Source: Lophium mytilinum
Lineage: Eukaryota > Ascomycota > Dothideomycetes > Mytilinidiales > Mytilinidiaceae
Direction: 5' to 3'
Length of the DNA stretch: 64,000 bases
NCBI GenBank assembly: GCA_010093605.1
Contig: MU004186.1
Span: 1,468,616 to 1,532,615, forward strand
Shown: positions 42,126 through 52,936 of the stretch, one piece after another
Position numbering within the stretch: the stretch's first letter is position 1
Layout: every line of letters starts with the position of its first letter
The notes under the pieces: generated by a model
Databases searched by the model: none
What the model saw: the letters and a program-made list of their open reading frames with translations, nothing else
Told to the model about the DNA's origin: nothing
Program-made: the position numbers and the translations under genes

Positions 42126-42844
42126 AGTCTGGCACCTAAAGTAACACTTTTGACTCTCTATCTACTAAAACCAGGAGCGTCTCACTTCTAATCCACTGTG
42201 TCCAGATCCCAAACCGACGATGCGGCAGCCCGCACTCTACTATCGAACAACTGGCTGCATATATCGTAAACCTCAAGCTAAAAATCCCTCTAATTTATAT
42301 CAACACACATAGCAGGCTTAGTTTATGATTGCCTACCACCGTTTGAGGTACCCTGATACGTCGGCGAAAACCAGAAATCAACAATTTTGACATGCTTGAT
42401 AGCTCTTGAAGCCACCTCAGACCACGTCAAATCAAACTATCGCCTTGTTTTCAATGAAATCGGACGGGCGCATCCAGCACCAACCGTCGTCATAGTTTCG
42501 TGTCTCCATACTTTCATTGCTAGATAGCTAGCGCTACCTATGAGGTTCCGGGGAAATTGACCTTGGTCATGTCGGTCAAAGACTTGGGATGGAAAGAAAT
42601 AAAGCAACGAGAACCAAAGCAGAAAGACCCAAGCCAATAATAGACGGGAGCCATTTTGCATACCTTCCAACCCATAAATAAGGATCGCAAAGACCTTCCC
42701 CTGTCGTGGTAAAACTTTTGTGGCCAAAAAGCTCGGAGCAAATTCCGATCCGGAGAACTAAGCAAACCCCCTAGCAGCTCACAGATCGCCGGAAACTGTG
42801 CAGTGATAGCTCGTCGAACGCGAAAGTGGTCGTTCGTATGGCAA
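42126..42844. other. spacer, nothing recognised
   Basis: Convergent region between the bZIP gene and the first 2EXR-like gene; short frames only. Confidence 0.4.
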
Positions 42845-43983
42845 TCAAAGAGTATCTCCATCATCCAGGCCCGTACCGTCCGCAGTCTTCTTCCTCCATA
42901 TCGCCACGCTTGCCGCCATATGCTCCTCGTCTTCCTTTGAGCCACGGACGGCGAAGTCAAGCCATGTAGGAAGCTCCTCATGTCCCAGAGTGTAAGCTTT
43001 CAAAAGAGTAGCAGTCCGCTTCAGTGATGCCTCTGATGATGGTTCGCCGTCGAGGCCGATGAGGTCATCAGCCCATCGCAATGTGTACTGGACGTATTTC
43101 GCAGCCGGCATCCATTCGCGAACTTTGCTGAGATGGTCACCGAATGCACCTGGCCAGTTCCGGAGACTTTCCCAGTAGATACCGTACTCAACTCGTCGAA
43201 CAAGAGCATTGTAGGGGCTTTGGATGAACTTGATCTCGTGGTCGCGGAAGGAGTGGATGGCTTGTGGTCTTCCGACGAACTTATTACAGCTGTAGAAAAC
43301 CTTCTGGCATTCGGCGTAGACCTGTCGACAGACGCTGAATAGTTGCTGGAATGGACGATCTTTATTGGCTCCCCTGTTGCTACTATCAGGCTTGTTGTCG
43401 TCGGCTTCGCTATCGCTGCTGTCCCACAAAATGTGGAAATCGGGCAGATCATCGCGAAAGCAAATAGATCCTTCGCAAACGAGAGCTTCCTTGTAGATCA
43501 TCTCCCGGATCTCAAGCGATATGTCGAGGAAGCTGATGCGGTCCGAGTCCGTCTTTTGCGACGGGACCCATTTCAGGAGCTCCTTCTTACGCTCCTCTGT
43601 GATGAGGGCAGGCTTGAGCTGTGCTACGAGAGCGTGGGCAATGCCACCACTCTCGCTGTCCAAGGATTTGGACTCGATATGAGATTCTCCCAAGCCATCC
43701 GATTCATAGAAGTCGTTTAGTTCGCTCTGGTCTTCCCCGCTATCGGAGTCGAAGGACTCATCCGCACTTCCGGCATCGGCAAAGTCATCCTCAGTATCAG
43801 AGTGAGGTGATGCCTCGTCGTTGTCGAGCTGATTTGCCACATATTCTCGCTATCCGAGCAAGAGGAATCGGTCGTGTCGTCCCCGACATCAGAATCCAGT
43901 GAGGCCTCCTTCGCGTCGAGTTGGGTCGCCTCATCTTTTTCGTCTGCATCAACGATACGGCTATCTCGATCCAGATTCGCCAT
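42845..43983 (-). CDS. 2EXR/F-box-like fungal protein, paralogue A
   Basis: The main exon (to 42845) carries the core motif RISFLDISLEIREMIYKEAL, then QLFSVCRQVYAECQKVFYSC. These correspond to the F-x-x-L-P-x-E-(I/L)-R-x-x-I-Y helix pair of 2EXR and F-box-like fungal proteins. The first ATG at 43983 (MANLDRDSRI) lies in another frame. A 59-nt intron 43829..43887 (GTCGGG donor, AAATCAG acceptor) would join the frames to 359 residues, but the donor is weak and a frameshift is an alternative. The N-terminus is very acidic. The same layout recurs in the next three genes. Function unknown; such proteins are often lineage-expanded. Confidence 0.75.
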
Positions 43984-45157
43984 CGTCAATTGCTGTTCAA
44001 AGATCGATGGTTAGCCAAAGCAGATTCGTGGATATTGCTTAGAGACTTGCAGCAGAGGCTTACCTAGATGTCAAGAGTGTTGTTCGAGCCTTATAGCTCG
44101 CAGATAGATAGAAGATGGAGGGTAGAGAAGAAGCAAGAGAGGTAGTAAGAGAGGTAGTTGGAGAAGTAGTAAGAAAGGTAGTGGGAGAGGTAGTAAGAAA
44201 GGTAGTAAGGGAGGAAGTAAGAGAGGAAGTAAGATATGAAGGTGAGGTGTGGACACTTATCCAAGACAAGCGAACTTAGGTTACCATGACATGAGATTAG
44301 GCACTCTTTGCCACTGCTTGGGGTGCCCTGCTAGGCTTTAGAAACCCTAAATACGATGTAAAGGTCAGCACAGTGGGTATATGATATGCTTTTGACATCA
44401 AAAGTCATTTCAGCTGTATCCCCCCTTACAGTGGCATCACGAGACGAAGAATGAAGCCAGAGTGGTATATCGGTGGGGCCAGCTTTTGGAAGTCTCTATG
44501 GTGCTAGCACACAGGTGCGGGCGCCCCGTCTCCGTCAGTTCGTCCCAATTCATGTTGAGATGCTGGAACACCACAAACAGCGGCAATTAGGCGGATTCCC
44601 AACGTAGGAACCTTGTCTGATTCAAGCTCTTAGGAAGTTTACAACCCGTCAAAGCTGTTAGAATGCGCCGAGGCACCTCTGACGGTGGTGAGCAAATGTG
44701 CCCAGCTTACTGGCACGGTACTGTCAGAACAGTCCAGCGGAGGATGTTGAGTTGGTATAGCCATTTGGCGGCATAGTACAGCTCTGAAACCAAACGTCAG
44801 GGCTACACTCTCACGTCCATAGGCTGGTTGTCGGATTTTGAGACATGAATTATAGACGTCTTGGATTCAGAAAGGTAGTTGGAGCTGATTTCTAGTGGTT
44901 CCCGCCCAGTCTTGCCAACTCTCAACTCACCTGTGTAACTTGATATGAAGATCCGGTGCCCAAGTCCCAATCTTCACGAGCGGTATGTAGCAAGGGACAG
45001 GGTCGAGTATATGTAAGAGAACCAGCCTCCACCCAGCTATCATGTGACCGATGAGTAAAAGTCCGGCCCTGCCCATAGTCCTTCTTGACCTTTTTTTCAG
45101 AAATAAGATCGATGCCTTTAGATTAATTCCACAGGTAGAGTATCACTTACCGCTACG
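43984..45157. other. spacer with 12-bp minisatellite
   Basis: Contains the GGTAGTAAGA-type tandem repeat described separately. The rest is featureless. Confidence 0.45.
44126..44236. repeat. 12-bp tandem repeat
   Basis: About nine imperfect units of AAGGTAGTAAGA, drifting to GAGGAAGTAAGA at the end. The array lies about 140 bp upstream of the start of 2EXR-like gene A. The strand is strongly purine-biased. Confidence 0.75.
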
Positions 45158-46069
45158 CTACTTCTTCAGCACCTTCGATAGCATATTCCACTCCGATCCG
45201 GGCAGGAAAACGCTAATCGTGGAGTGAAACCAATCGGGAAAAGGTTCCGAGGAGAAACCGTCTTCCAGCAACTTCACTGCCTCTTCCTTTGAGCATTTCG
45301 GTAGACCGAGACAGTTCCAAGGCATCTTCGCATCCGGAGAGTAGCACACGAGCTCGAAATCCACTTGCTTAACTCTAGGAGAAGCATTTCTAATGACTTC
45401 AATAGCGCCTTGTATAGCAGACGCTATGGAGCCATTGAAGACGCAAGACCAGAACAGCTTGATCTCCAACCTACGGACCAGCGAGGAATACGGCTTGGGA
45501 ACAACTTCTAATATCCGGCTCAGAGAGATTCCACGATCATCCAGCTTCCCCTTGATCAAGCCAGTGATCATCATTTCGTTGGCCACGAAAGTGTTCTCGC
45601 TGTAGAAGACGGTCTGTGCTTCAGCACGAATCTGTCGACAGACGGCGAACAGGGCGAAATTCACCGGGTCGTCAGCCGGCCCGGGGTAGAATTTGGGCGC
45701 AAGGCGTGGAACCTTCGTGTAGGGGATCTTTTCAATCCGTTCTTTGACAAGAGCCTCTTTATAGATTTGGTTGCGAAGCTCCAAGGCTAAGTCGAGGAAT
45801 GATATGCGGTTCAGATCGGCTTGTTGTGATGGCTTCCACTGGAGGCTGTCCGCTCGGAACTCTTGCGTGATATTGATGGAGCTTGATAAGGGCTTGATCT
45901 CGTAATCTTGATTGTCGCTATGGCGTTCGCACGGCTGGTGGTGGTTTTCGGAGCTACTTGCAGTGTCACTATCGCCAGAGCTCGTTGGTTCATCATCGTT
46001 CTCCTGCATGACCACACTCTTTGGTGGGTCTGGCTCCAGGGCGCCTTCCTCTTGCTCCGGGTCTGCCAT
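45158..46069 (-). CDS. 2EXR/F-box-like fungal protein, paralogue B
   Basis: Single exon, 303 residues from ATG 46069 (MADPEQEEGALEPDPPKS). An acidic Ser-rich N-terminus leads to ITQEFRADSLQWKPSQQADL, then the core NRISFLDLALELRNQIYKEA and FAVCRQIRAEAQTVFYSENT, and a conserved VPKPYSSLVRRLEIKLFWSC strand-helix segment. The ITQEFR ... DxLxWK block is shared with paralogue D, so B and D are the closest pair. No catalytic motif. Family members may act as substrate adaptors if the helix pair behaves as an F-box, but that is not shown. Confidence 0.82.
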   Translation of the reverse strand: MADPEQEEGALEPDPPKSVVMQENDDEPTSSGDSDTASSSENHHQPCERHSDNQDYEIKPLSSSINITQEFRADSLQWKPSQQADLNRISFLDLALELRNQIYKEALVKERIEKIPYTKVPRLAPKFYPGPADDPVNFALFAVCRQIRAEAQTVFYSENTFVANEMMITGLIKGKLDDRGISLSRILEVVPKPYSSLVRRLEIKLFWSCVFNGSIASAIQGAIEVIRNASPRVKQVDFELVCYSPDAKMPWNCLGLPKCSKEEAVKLLEDGFSSEPFPDWFHSTISVFLPGSEWNMLSKVLKK

Positions 46070-46525
46070 GCCTACAAGCTAGACGGAGTGAGTAGACGTG
46101 ACAGGATCTAGGAGGACTGGCCGGTGCTTACTTTAAGAAGAATTTGCGGGTAGGAGACGGAAGGCAAGAATGAAGAAGGACGGAATGTGAGTTGAGGCAA
46201 GGTCCATGTAGAGGCAGGAGGCGGTGAAGTGGACATGCCAAGCCGGAAGCAGTTGTTAAATTAGGTCACGTCACAGTCAGGAGTTAAGAGACGAGGCACG
46301 TAAGAAGGGGATCAATGGTGAGTAGAGGCTGTTGAAAACCATGTGTATTTGAAGCTCGAAGTTTGAGGCCCAAGTGCACCTTATAGCCATCCTGATATCT
46401 CCTCTGGTCGTCCCAGATGGCCCAATTACCAACTATCATTCTTTCGCAACGGCTTCGATTCAGACAGTTACGGTGACGATAGTCAATCGCTCCGGAGGTT
46501 CGTGGTTTGCCCCAATCGCTCCTAG
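46070..46525. other. spacer between paralogues B and C
   Basis: Nothing recognised; presumed promoter of paralogue B. Confidence 0.4.
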
Positions 46526-47299
46526 TCAGTGAACTGCGCCGTCTTTTGCTCGCAATAGGGGTTTCCAATCAACCATGATATCCTTGAGTTTGTGAGAGTA
46601 GAATCCAACCCCGTCGAAGGTGATTCCAAAGCCGTCCGGAATTTTGTCCCAGCCAGTCAATGTCTTCAAGAAATTGCGCTCCGACTGGAAGTTCTCTTCT
46701 CGAGATGTAACGTTCAGAAAATGAACAGAAGAGGGGTACTCCCAGAGCATGATCTCAACATGGGCGGAGGGAAACCATTTCCGGATCATACTAGTGTATA
46801 TGGGAAACTCTTTTGGGCGACAAAGCAAATGCCTGAAATCGAATCTGTAATGCACTTGACGGACAAGATCCTTGTAAGGGGCGGGCACCATCATGGCGTA
46901 TCGGCCAGCCTGTTCGAAGGCAAACATCAGGCGAGTGGTGAAGGTGTTGGAGCTATAGTAGATCTTCTGTGCTTCGGCGCGTATCTGACGACAAACCTTG
47001 AACAGAGCCACGTTTGGTTGATTCTGAGGGTTGTACTTGTTGACGTAGCGTTGTGCAGGATCCTCGGGCAGCCAGGTGCAAGTCAGCTCCTCGCAGATGA
47101 GAGCCTCTGTGTAGATCATCTCGCGGAGTTCGAGCGAGAGATCCAGGAAGCTGACGCGGTTGATGTCGGCGGTTTTCGAGGCCTCCCATTCCAGTCCTGC
47201 CAATTTGTGTTGTTCTGATCGATTTTTCGAGGCGTCCTCCAATGCCGCGTCGAGTCTCTTCTCCACCGTAGTAAGATTGCTCATGTCCCAGTGCGCCAT
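46526..47299 (-). CDS. 2EXR/F-box-like fungal protein, paralogue C
   Basis: Single exon, 257 residues from ATG 47299 (MAHWDMSNLTTVEKRLD); the frame is open further upstream but only from a GTG. The core is INRVSFLDLSLELREMIYTE, then LFKVCRQIRAEAQKIYYSSN and PAPYKDLVRQVHYRFDFR. It lacks the long acidic leader of A, B and D. It is shorter than the other three but otherwise collinear. Confidence 0.8.
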   Translation of the reverse strand: MAHWDMSNLTTVEKRLDAALEDASKNRSEQHKLAGLEWEASKTADINRVSFLDLSLELREMIYTEALICEELTCTWLPEDPAQRYVNKYNPQNQPNVALFKVCRQIRAEAQKIYYSSNTFTTRLMFAFEQAGRYAMMVPAPYKDLVRQVHYRFDFRHLLCRPKEFPIYTSMIRKWFPSAHVEIMLWEYPSSVHFLNVTSREENFQSERNFLKTLTGWDKIPDGFGITFDGVGFYSHKLKDIMVDWKPLLRAKDGAVH

Positions 47300-47919
47300 C
47301 GTGCCTTGCCCTGCGAATTTGACCACATCAGTGCCTACTCAAGATGTTCAATCAGGATGTGCGAATCTACCGTGAGCGCGACCTCCAGGTCCTTCTGGTT
47401 GTGGTGGACTGGACGTTCAATGACAGAGACGCGAAGGATTGAAACGTGTGAAGTAAAGTGGGGCATCAGATGATGTACGCGCTAAACGCGTCTACATGCG
47501 TACCGACATTGATCCGGCTAGTTTGTGGGCATAGCAGTTGCTCTAATGATGCATCGTAGCTTGGGACACCGAGTTCTATGAACCCCGAAAAAGGCCATTT
47601 CTAATGTGGGAGAGCGAACCACTGGTAAACGCACGCATGGCAAAACTTAGGCACCACGGATATACAACAAGATCACAATGTCAAAATCAGGATGGAGAGG
47701 AAGAAAATATCAGATGACTGGATTGAGGTGAGGTATCCACCTGAGCGGTTGCAGCATTCCATACTCAAACTTGATTGTTTACATCTTTGTTCAGGCGGTC
47801 CAGTGTTGTATGAACTTTATCATAATCCATACTTCGCATGTGATGCAAGTATTCAAAAGACAAAACCTATCCATGATCAAGCAATCGGGCTTCTCCTATC
47901 GAGTGGCAAGGTGAGCCCG
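47300..47919. other. spacer between paralogues C and D
   Basis: The plus frame 47692..48012 overlaps the end of paralogue D antisense and has no family motif. Nothing supported. Confidence 0.4.
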
Positions 47920-48861
47920 TTAGACGTTGGCAAATTTGCCGCTTTTCCTAAGTTCCTCCCAGACGACCATCCATTCCTGGGAGTGATGACCGTGATACAG
48001 AGCAAAGACTAACTTGAACCACTTTGGAAGTACCGAGTCGAGGCCGAGCGCATTGCTCAGGATGGTTATAGCTCTCTCCAAGGAAAGCTTCGTAGGATCG
48101 ACTGTTGTCATACTGGGATGACCACGGAGTTCATCGCACCAGAGCTTGAACTCCACTTGCTTGATGGCAGGGAAAGCGTCACTGATCACGGCGACGGCTT
48201 TCTTAGTCGCCTTTGCGGGCAGGCCATCCCCACAGCAGGACCAATTCAGTGACAGCTTGAGGTGTCGGACCAACGTTGAGTAGGGGTCTGTGACGATGAC
48301 GCATGCGCAGGCAAATGGGTCGTGGAAATTCCAAAAGATAGTTCTGTGGTCATCACGGGTGTTCGGATCCTCCAGGAGCCCCACGCGGAAATCGTCCAAT
48401 GCGCCACCTTCTTGCACAAAGGTCGTTGCACCGTAATAAGACTCCTGTGCTTCGGCTCGAACTTGCTGACAGACGGCGAAGAGCGTGAAGTTCGGCGGAT
48501 CATCTGAGGGGTAGAAATTGAAACGGGCTCCGGCTCCATCATGCGACCACGAGCTGCGACACACTTCACCTCTTACGAGGCTTGCTTGGTAGACTTCGTT
48601 ACGAAGCTCGCGAGGGAAGTCGAGAAAACTGAAGCGCTCCGGGTCGGCCTTGTTCGATGACTTCCACACCAAGCCGTCCTTCCTGAACTCTTGGGTGATC
48701 AGAGTGGGTTCCTCTGACTCGGGATCAGATTCTTGGTCGCCGCTGTCTTCAGATCCGGTGAACTCATCTTCGGAGCCGAAATTGGATTCTTCTTCTTCTA
48801 AGCTGAGCTTCCCAGCGTGTTCCTCTGGCTCTGGGACTGCCATCCTGCCCTGTTCGTTCAT
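47920..48861 (-). CDS. 2EXR/F-box-like fungal protein, paralogue D
   Basis: Single exon, 313 residues from ATG 48861; the ATG at 48843 (MAVPEPEEHAG) matches the start of paralogue B better and would give 307. Acidic leader (EEEESNFGSEDEFTGSEDSG), then LITQEFRKDGLVWKSSNKAD, core RFSFLDFPRELRNEVYQASL, FAVCQQVRAEAQESYYGATT and TDPYSTLVRHLKLSLNWSCC. It is the last of four co-directional paralogues. The ELRNxVY core keeps the ELR triad but differs at the helix end from A-C. Confidence 0.82.
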   Translation of the reverse strand: MNEQGRMAVPEPEEHAGKLSLEEEESNFGSEDEFTGSEDSGDQESDPESEEPTLITQEFRKDGLVWKSSNKADPERFSFLDFPRELRNEVYQASLVRGEVCRSSWSHDGAGARFNFYPSDDPPNFTLFAVCQQVRAEAQESYYGATTFVQEGGALDDFRVGLLEDPNTRDDHRTIFWNFHDPFACACVIVTDPYSTLVRHLKLSLNWSCCGDGLPAKATKKAVAVISDAFPAIKQVEFKLWCDELRGHPSMTTVDPTKLSLERAITILSNALGLDSVLPKWFKLVFALYHGHHSQEWMVVWEELRKSGKFANV

Positions 48862-49460
48862 TCAAGTCAGCGCATACTCAAGATCCCATCCTTTGAACTC
48901 AAACGTACCTTGCTAGACCTCAAGATCTGAGGCTTGTTGACAGCGGGTGATGTGAGGACGAAGAAAGACCCAAAGTGAGCGGGGGGCAATAGCTTTATAG
49001 TCTAACATACTGACAGGGCACGTGGCTCTAGTGAGTGAAGAGTGAAGGCTCGTGGTGAAGGTCGAGAGTGAAGGAAAGGTCCTGGCAGAGGACGATGCTC
49101 AGCCCACCTTGCTGCCCCGCGGTACAAGGTCGATGAGCGTAGATGTGGGAGATGATGGAGATAGAGATAGATGATGTAAAATGTTTGATTTAGAAAATGA
49201 TTGATACTTTATAATATTTAGAGAGCAAACCTTAGCCAACCGTCTTCACAGCCGAAAGATATCGGAAGTCTGATGCAAGGCGCACGCTCAGTACAATTAT
49301 ACGAGACATAGCTATCTCCTTAGCTGCTCTCAACCCCAAAACTCCTAGTAATACTGAAAGCAAGGTCTCTCAGCCAAGATCCGAAGCCTGTGTCCCAGGC
49401 TGAAATTATCCCGAGCTATCCCAAACGCCGTTCCCATGCACGCTGCAGTAACAAAGCCAA
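48862..49460. other. spacer, nothing recognised
   Basis: 0.6 kb; a short GATAGA-type purine run near 49150-49175. Confidence 0.4.
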
Positions 49461-50358
49461 CTATGCATCCGACATGAGCTCCACAGGCGGCCTGGACGTT
49501 TTCGTCGTCTTGCCTTGGGCCCTCTCCAGCGCAATCGCGCCCTCGACTCCCTCCATCGCATCCACAGGACTCAGCGCCGGCGTGAGCGTAGTATCCTCGA
49601 CCTCAATCGCCGGCAGATCCAGGCTATCTCCATGATCCTCAGGATGGTACACAATCGTTGAGCTCCGACTCCTCCGCTTCACACCAGGACTCGCCCCCGA
49701 ATTCCCGTCCTCGATCGGGCTTGGCGCCTCAATATGCGCCGCCCTCAGCTTTGCAAGCGCACTCGCCAAATCCTCCGCATGGACCATCTTATTCGGCTCG
49801 CTCTCGTTGTGCATTTCCCAACCGTGTGGCGGGGACGGTGGCGGGCTGATGAAGAAGAGTTTGTCGGCTTTCGGGAGTGGTAAGTGCTGGTCGGTGGGCT
49901 TGATGGGGGTGTGCTGGCCGAAGTAGATGCGAATGCGGTGGCCCATTAGGGTTTCGCCATCGAGGGTCTGGCGGATGAGGATGGCGGCGGGGATGTCAAG
50001 GAAGGAGACGACGATGCGGCGGAAGGATTTGAGGGGCGCCCAGGTGTGGATGGGAGCATGTTGGCTTATCAGGTCTTGGATCTGGATGAGGTTCGCAGGG
50101 TGAAATATCTCGGGTTCGAGGAGGTTCTGGTGTGGTTGTTAGGGGCGTCCTTGAAGGGTGGTGTGGCAATACAAGGGGAAACCTGGATATTGCAGGTTTG
50201 CCTTGGGAAGAGGGACTTACTGTGATTATGAGGGTATTAGAGGGAGGAGACGGCTGGATGAGTTGAGGGAGGTCCGAGAGGTCCAGAGTGAGTGGCGGTT
50301 TATTCTCATCCCTTGAGGATTTCCGCGAGGTGTTTGGTGACGGGAAATCTGCGGCCAT
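49461..50358 (-). CDS. calcipressin (regulator of calcineurin, RCAN/Rcn1)
   Basis: Exons 50221..50358 and 49461..50126, intron 94 nt (GTAAGT donor); 267 residues. The RRM-like first part runs TLIITNLLEPEIFHPANLIQ, WAPLKSFRRIVVSFLDIPAA and GHRIRIYFGQ. The diagnostic calcineurin-binding motif follows (LPLPKADKLFFISPPPSPPH). The C-terminal 100 residues are fungal-specific and Ser/Pro-rich (KRRSRSSTIVYHPEDHGDSL). RCAN proteins bind calcineurin in the cytosol and inhibit or tune it. GSK3 and MAPK sites in ISPPxSPP control this in other species. The SP residues are intact here. Confidence 0.93.
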
Positions 50359-51823
50359 TCTGAGAGTTGAGGGATGTCTACCCGCTACAAGAATCGTCTA
50401 AAGTAGCAGATATAGGAGAAGGAAGGTCGTAGGCTTGGTGGTGGTGAGAGGGAAGAAAGAAAGAAGGCGAAGATTTAAGTATACCATGTGGTAGCGGGGG
50501 CTTAGAGGCGACGACGAGGCCAAGAAAGACGGGAGCTTGGTCCAATGACTGCTCAGCCATGGCCGGCCTTCTCGGGCATGCCTGCGACCATTCTGGATTC
50601 TTTTGCACTGCCCCAAACGCAAATCACACGAACGCAAATCCTCCCGTCGCATCGATCCGCGTTTGCGTGGAATCTGGGACTCCGGGCTGTGGCGCTGTAA
50701 CTGCCGCTAGCCGATGGAGTCTCTCGCCCAGGATTTATCGTTGGGCGAATTGCGCGTAGCTGCGTACTCTCCTATCCACATCACAAACATCGTAGGGGAC
50801 ATCCCTGAATCAGATACATCCCTCGCCCTATTCTAGCGGCATTGCTACTCGCCGCCGACTCCTCGCGGCGCAGTCCGAAAAGCAACGCCGGCAAAGGGGC
50901 CTCGTGTGGATGCTTTGCGTTCTTCACGCCTCAGTGTCCTCGCGAGGCTTCGTGAACCTTCTCCGCCTCCCTAGCAGGCAAGGCTTTGCTGCACGCCTTG
51001 GTGCCAACACCTTCCAAGGCCAGTAGCAATCCGGCCGAAGCCTCCAGGGCGTGTGTTAAGGTCATGTCGGCGGCGGCCGGCGGACGAGGTTACAAAGTAT
51101 CGGTGGCGAAGTCAACCCTCATGGCAAACTTTCCCGGGATTGCGGACATCACTTCTTCCGTGATGTGGAAACAACACTCCAAAGGGCTTTGCAAGGCATA
51201 TTTGTCTAGAACTATGCCGCAGTAGTTGCTTACTCCTTGGGATCTTACACGAGTGTCCAAGTAAGCATACGGCATACGACAACTTTTAACAACTGCCAAA
51301 TCGAATATCAAAATACCCTTTCCATCACTTCATGATTTCAAGATGCTCTGACACGTTGTTCTAACAAAGAACTCTAATAGTACCATAAAGTGATCAATGT
51401 ATGCCGCCAAAGATATGTGGAGGTCGCCGATTTGTCTGAAGATGGAGGGATCCCGGGAAACATCTGTATCAGATCAGTTCGGTAGCATGTCTAGTCACTG
51501 CTATGAACCATAAATCATTGCATTCCTCCAATGTTGAAGTGGTGGATGAAGTTGAGGTGGGGGTCATAGTCACGTGATGTAGAGTCGGATAATTGTTACA
51601 GCGAGCGCCGACGACTGCGGCTCAAAGAAGTCGACTTCATTGACGATTCAGCTTCCAAATCCTCACACAGCCTCACCTCCGCCTGCCACCTCAGCTAGTC
51701 CCGTACCTGAAGCTAACACGTGCTGACGCGATCCGCTCAGTACTTTCGCTATCCGCCTGAAACACCAACCTCAGTCCTCGGCCGCGCCTCTTTGTCCTGG
51801 TGTCTCTCACGTCCGCCGCCATC
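50359..51823. other. divergent promoter region, nothing specific
   Basis: 1.5 kb between calcipressin and RPB3 starts. Includes AGTCACGTGATG near 51569 (an E-box) about 250 bp before the RPB3 start. Open frames here are short. Confidence 0.45.
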
Positions 51824-52936
51824 ATGGACCCCTACGACATGGAAGGCGGCGCGATCAACGTGCGATTCATTAACGTACAGCCTCCTTTCTCTCAATTCTC
51901 AGCCGTATGCTAATAAGTATGCCCAGGCCGACAGCACGCGCGCCAACTTCCTGATCCAAAACTTCGACCTCGCCACGGCCAACTCACTGCGGCGGGTCAT
52001 GCTCGCCGAAGTCCCCACCATAGCCATAGATGTTGTCGAGGTCCTTGACAACACCTCCGTACTTGCCGACGAGTTCATCTGCCATCGCCTCGGCCTGATT
52101 CCTCTGAATAGCACCAACGTCGACGACCTCCTGGCCTCGCGCGACTGCGACTGCGATGGCTACTGCGAACAATGCAGTGTCGTGCTCACGCTCGACGCGA
52201 AATGTACTGGAAACGACGTAATGAAGGTCTATGCGCGCGACTTAGTAGTCTCAGACGGCCGGCCAAATGAAGAGATTGGCCTGCCAGTCATTACGGACCC
52301 AGATGGTTTCGGGAGCATAATCGTGAAGCTGAGGAAAGGGCAGAGCATCAAGATGAAGTGCGTTGCCAAGAAAGGAATTGCGAAGGAGCACGCAAAGTGG
52401 GCGCCCAGTGCTGCAATCGGGTTTGAGTACGACCCGAACAACAAGCTGCGGCATCTAGATTACTGGTTTGAAGAAGATCCGAAGAAGGAGTGGTAAGTGA
52501 CATCTAACACTACTCAACAAGATGACATAGAGTCTTTGCTTATTCTATTAGGCCCGTCAACGAGCATAACGCAAATATCGATGGCGTCCCTCAAGAGGGC
52601 GAGCCGTTCGACTATGACGCTGTACCCACGCGTTTCTTCTTCGACGTTGAAACTGTCGGTGGCCTCGAGCCTGACCAGATCGTACTCCAGGGCATCAAAG
52701 TCCTACAGCGCAAACTTGCTGGCATAATCGGCGACCTTACTGGTGTAGACGAATCAAATGGCGTGGATGGTTTCGGCGGTGGCCAGAGCCCTCAGATGAA
52801 CGGTGCACAGGGTTACGGAGCTCCTGATCAGGGATTCACGACGCCGTATGGTAACACAAGCGCCTGGGGTGGTGGCGGAGGGGCCACGCCGTATGGCGCG
52901 ACGCCTTACGGTGGCGGCGGTGGGAATCCATGGTGA
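51824..52936 (+). CDS. RPB3: RNA polymerase II subunit Rpb3
   Basis: Exons 51824..51874, 51927..52492 and 52552..52936; introns 52 and 59 nt; 333 residues. Starts MDPYDMEGGAINVRFIN. The alpha-like dimerisation region has LATANSLRRVMLAEVPTIAI. The zinc site is C91-x-C93-x3-C97-x2-C100 (CDCDGYCEQC). The 2nd and 3rd exons carry KGIAKEHAKWAPSAAIGFEY and VGGLEPDQIVLQGIKVL, both strong Rpb3 markers. Rpb3 pairs with Rpb11 to seed assembly of polymerase II. The C-terminus has a low-complexity Gly-rich tail with three TPYG units (TTPYGNTSAWGGG, ATPYGATPYGGGG) ending NPW. Confidence 0.95.

Noticed and set aside
44060-44269. Ser/Thr-rich minus frame of 69 codons
   Set aside because: It is only the translation of the 12-bp minisatellite.
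42845-48861. Four paralogues as a heterokaryon-incompatibility or toxin-like cluster
   Set aside because: No HET, NACHT or other recognised effector domain; only the 2EXR-like core is visible.
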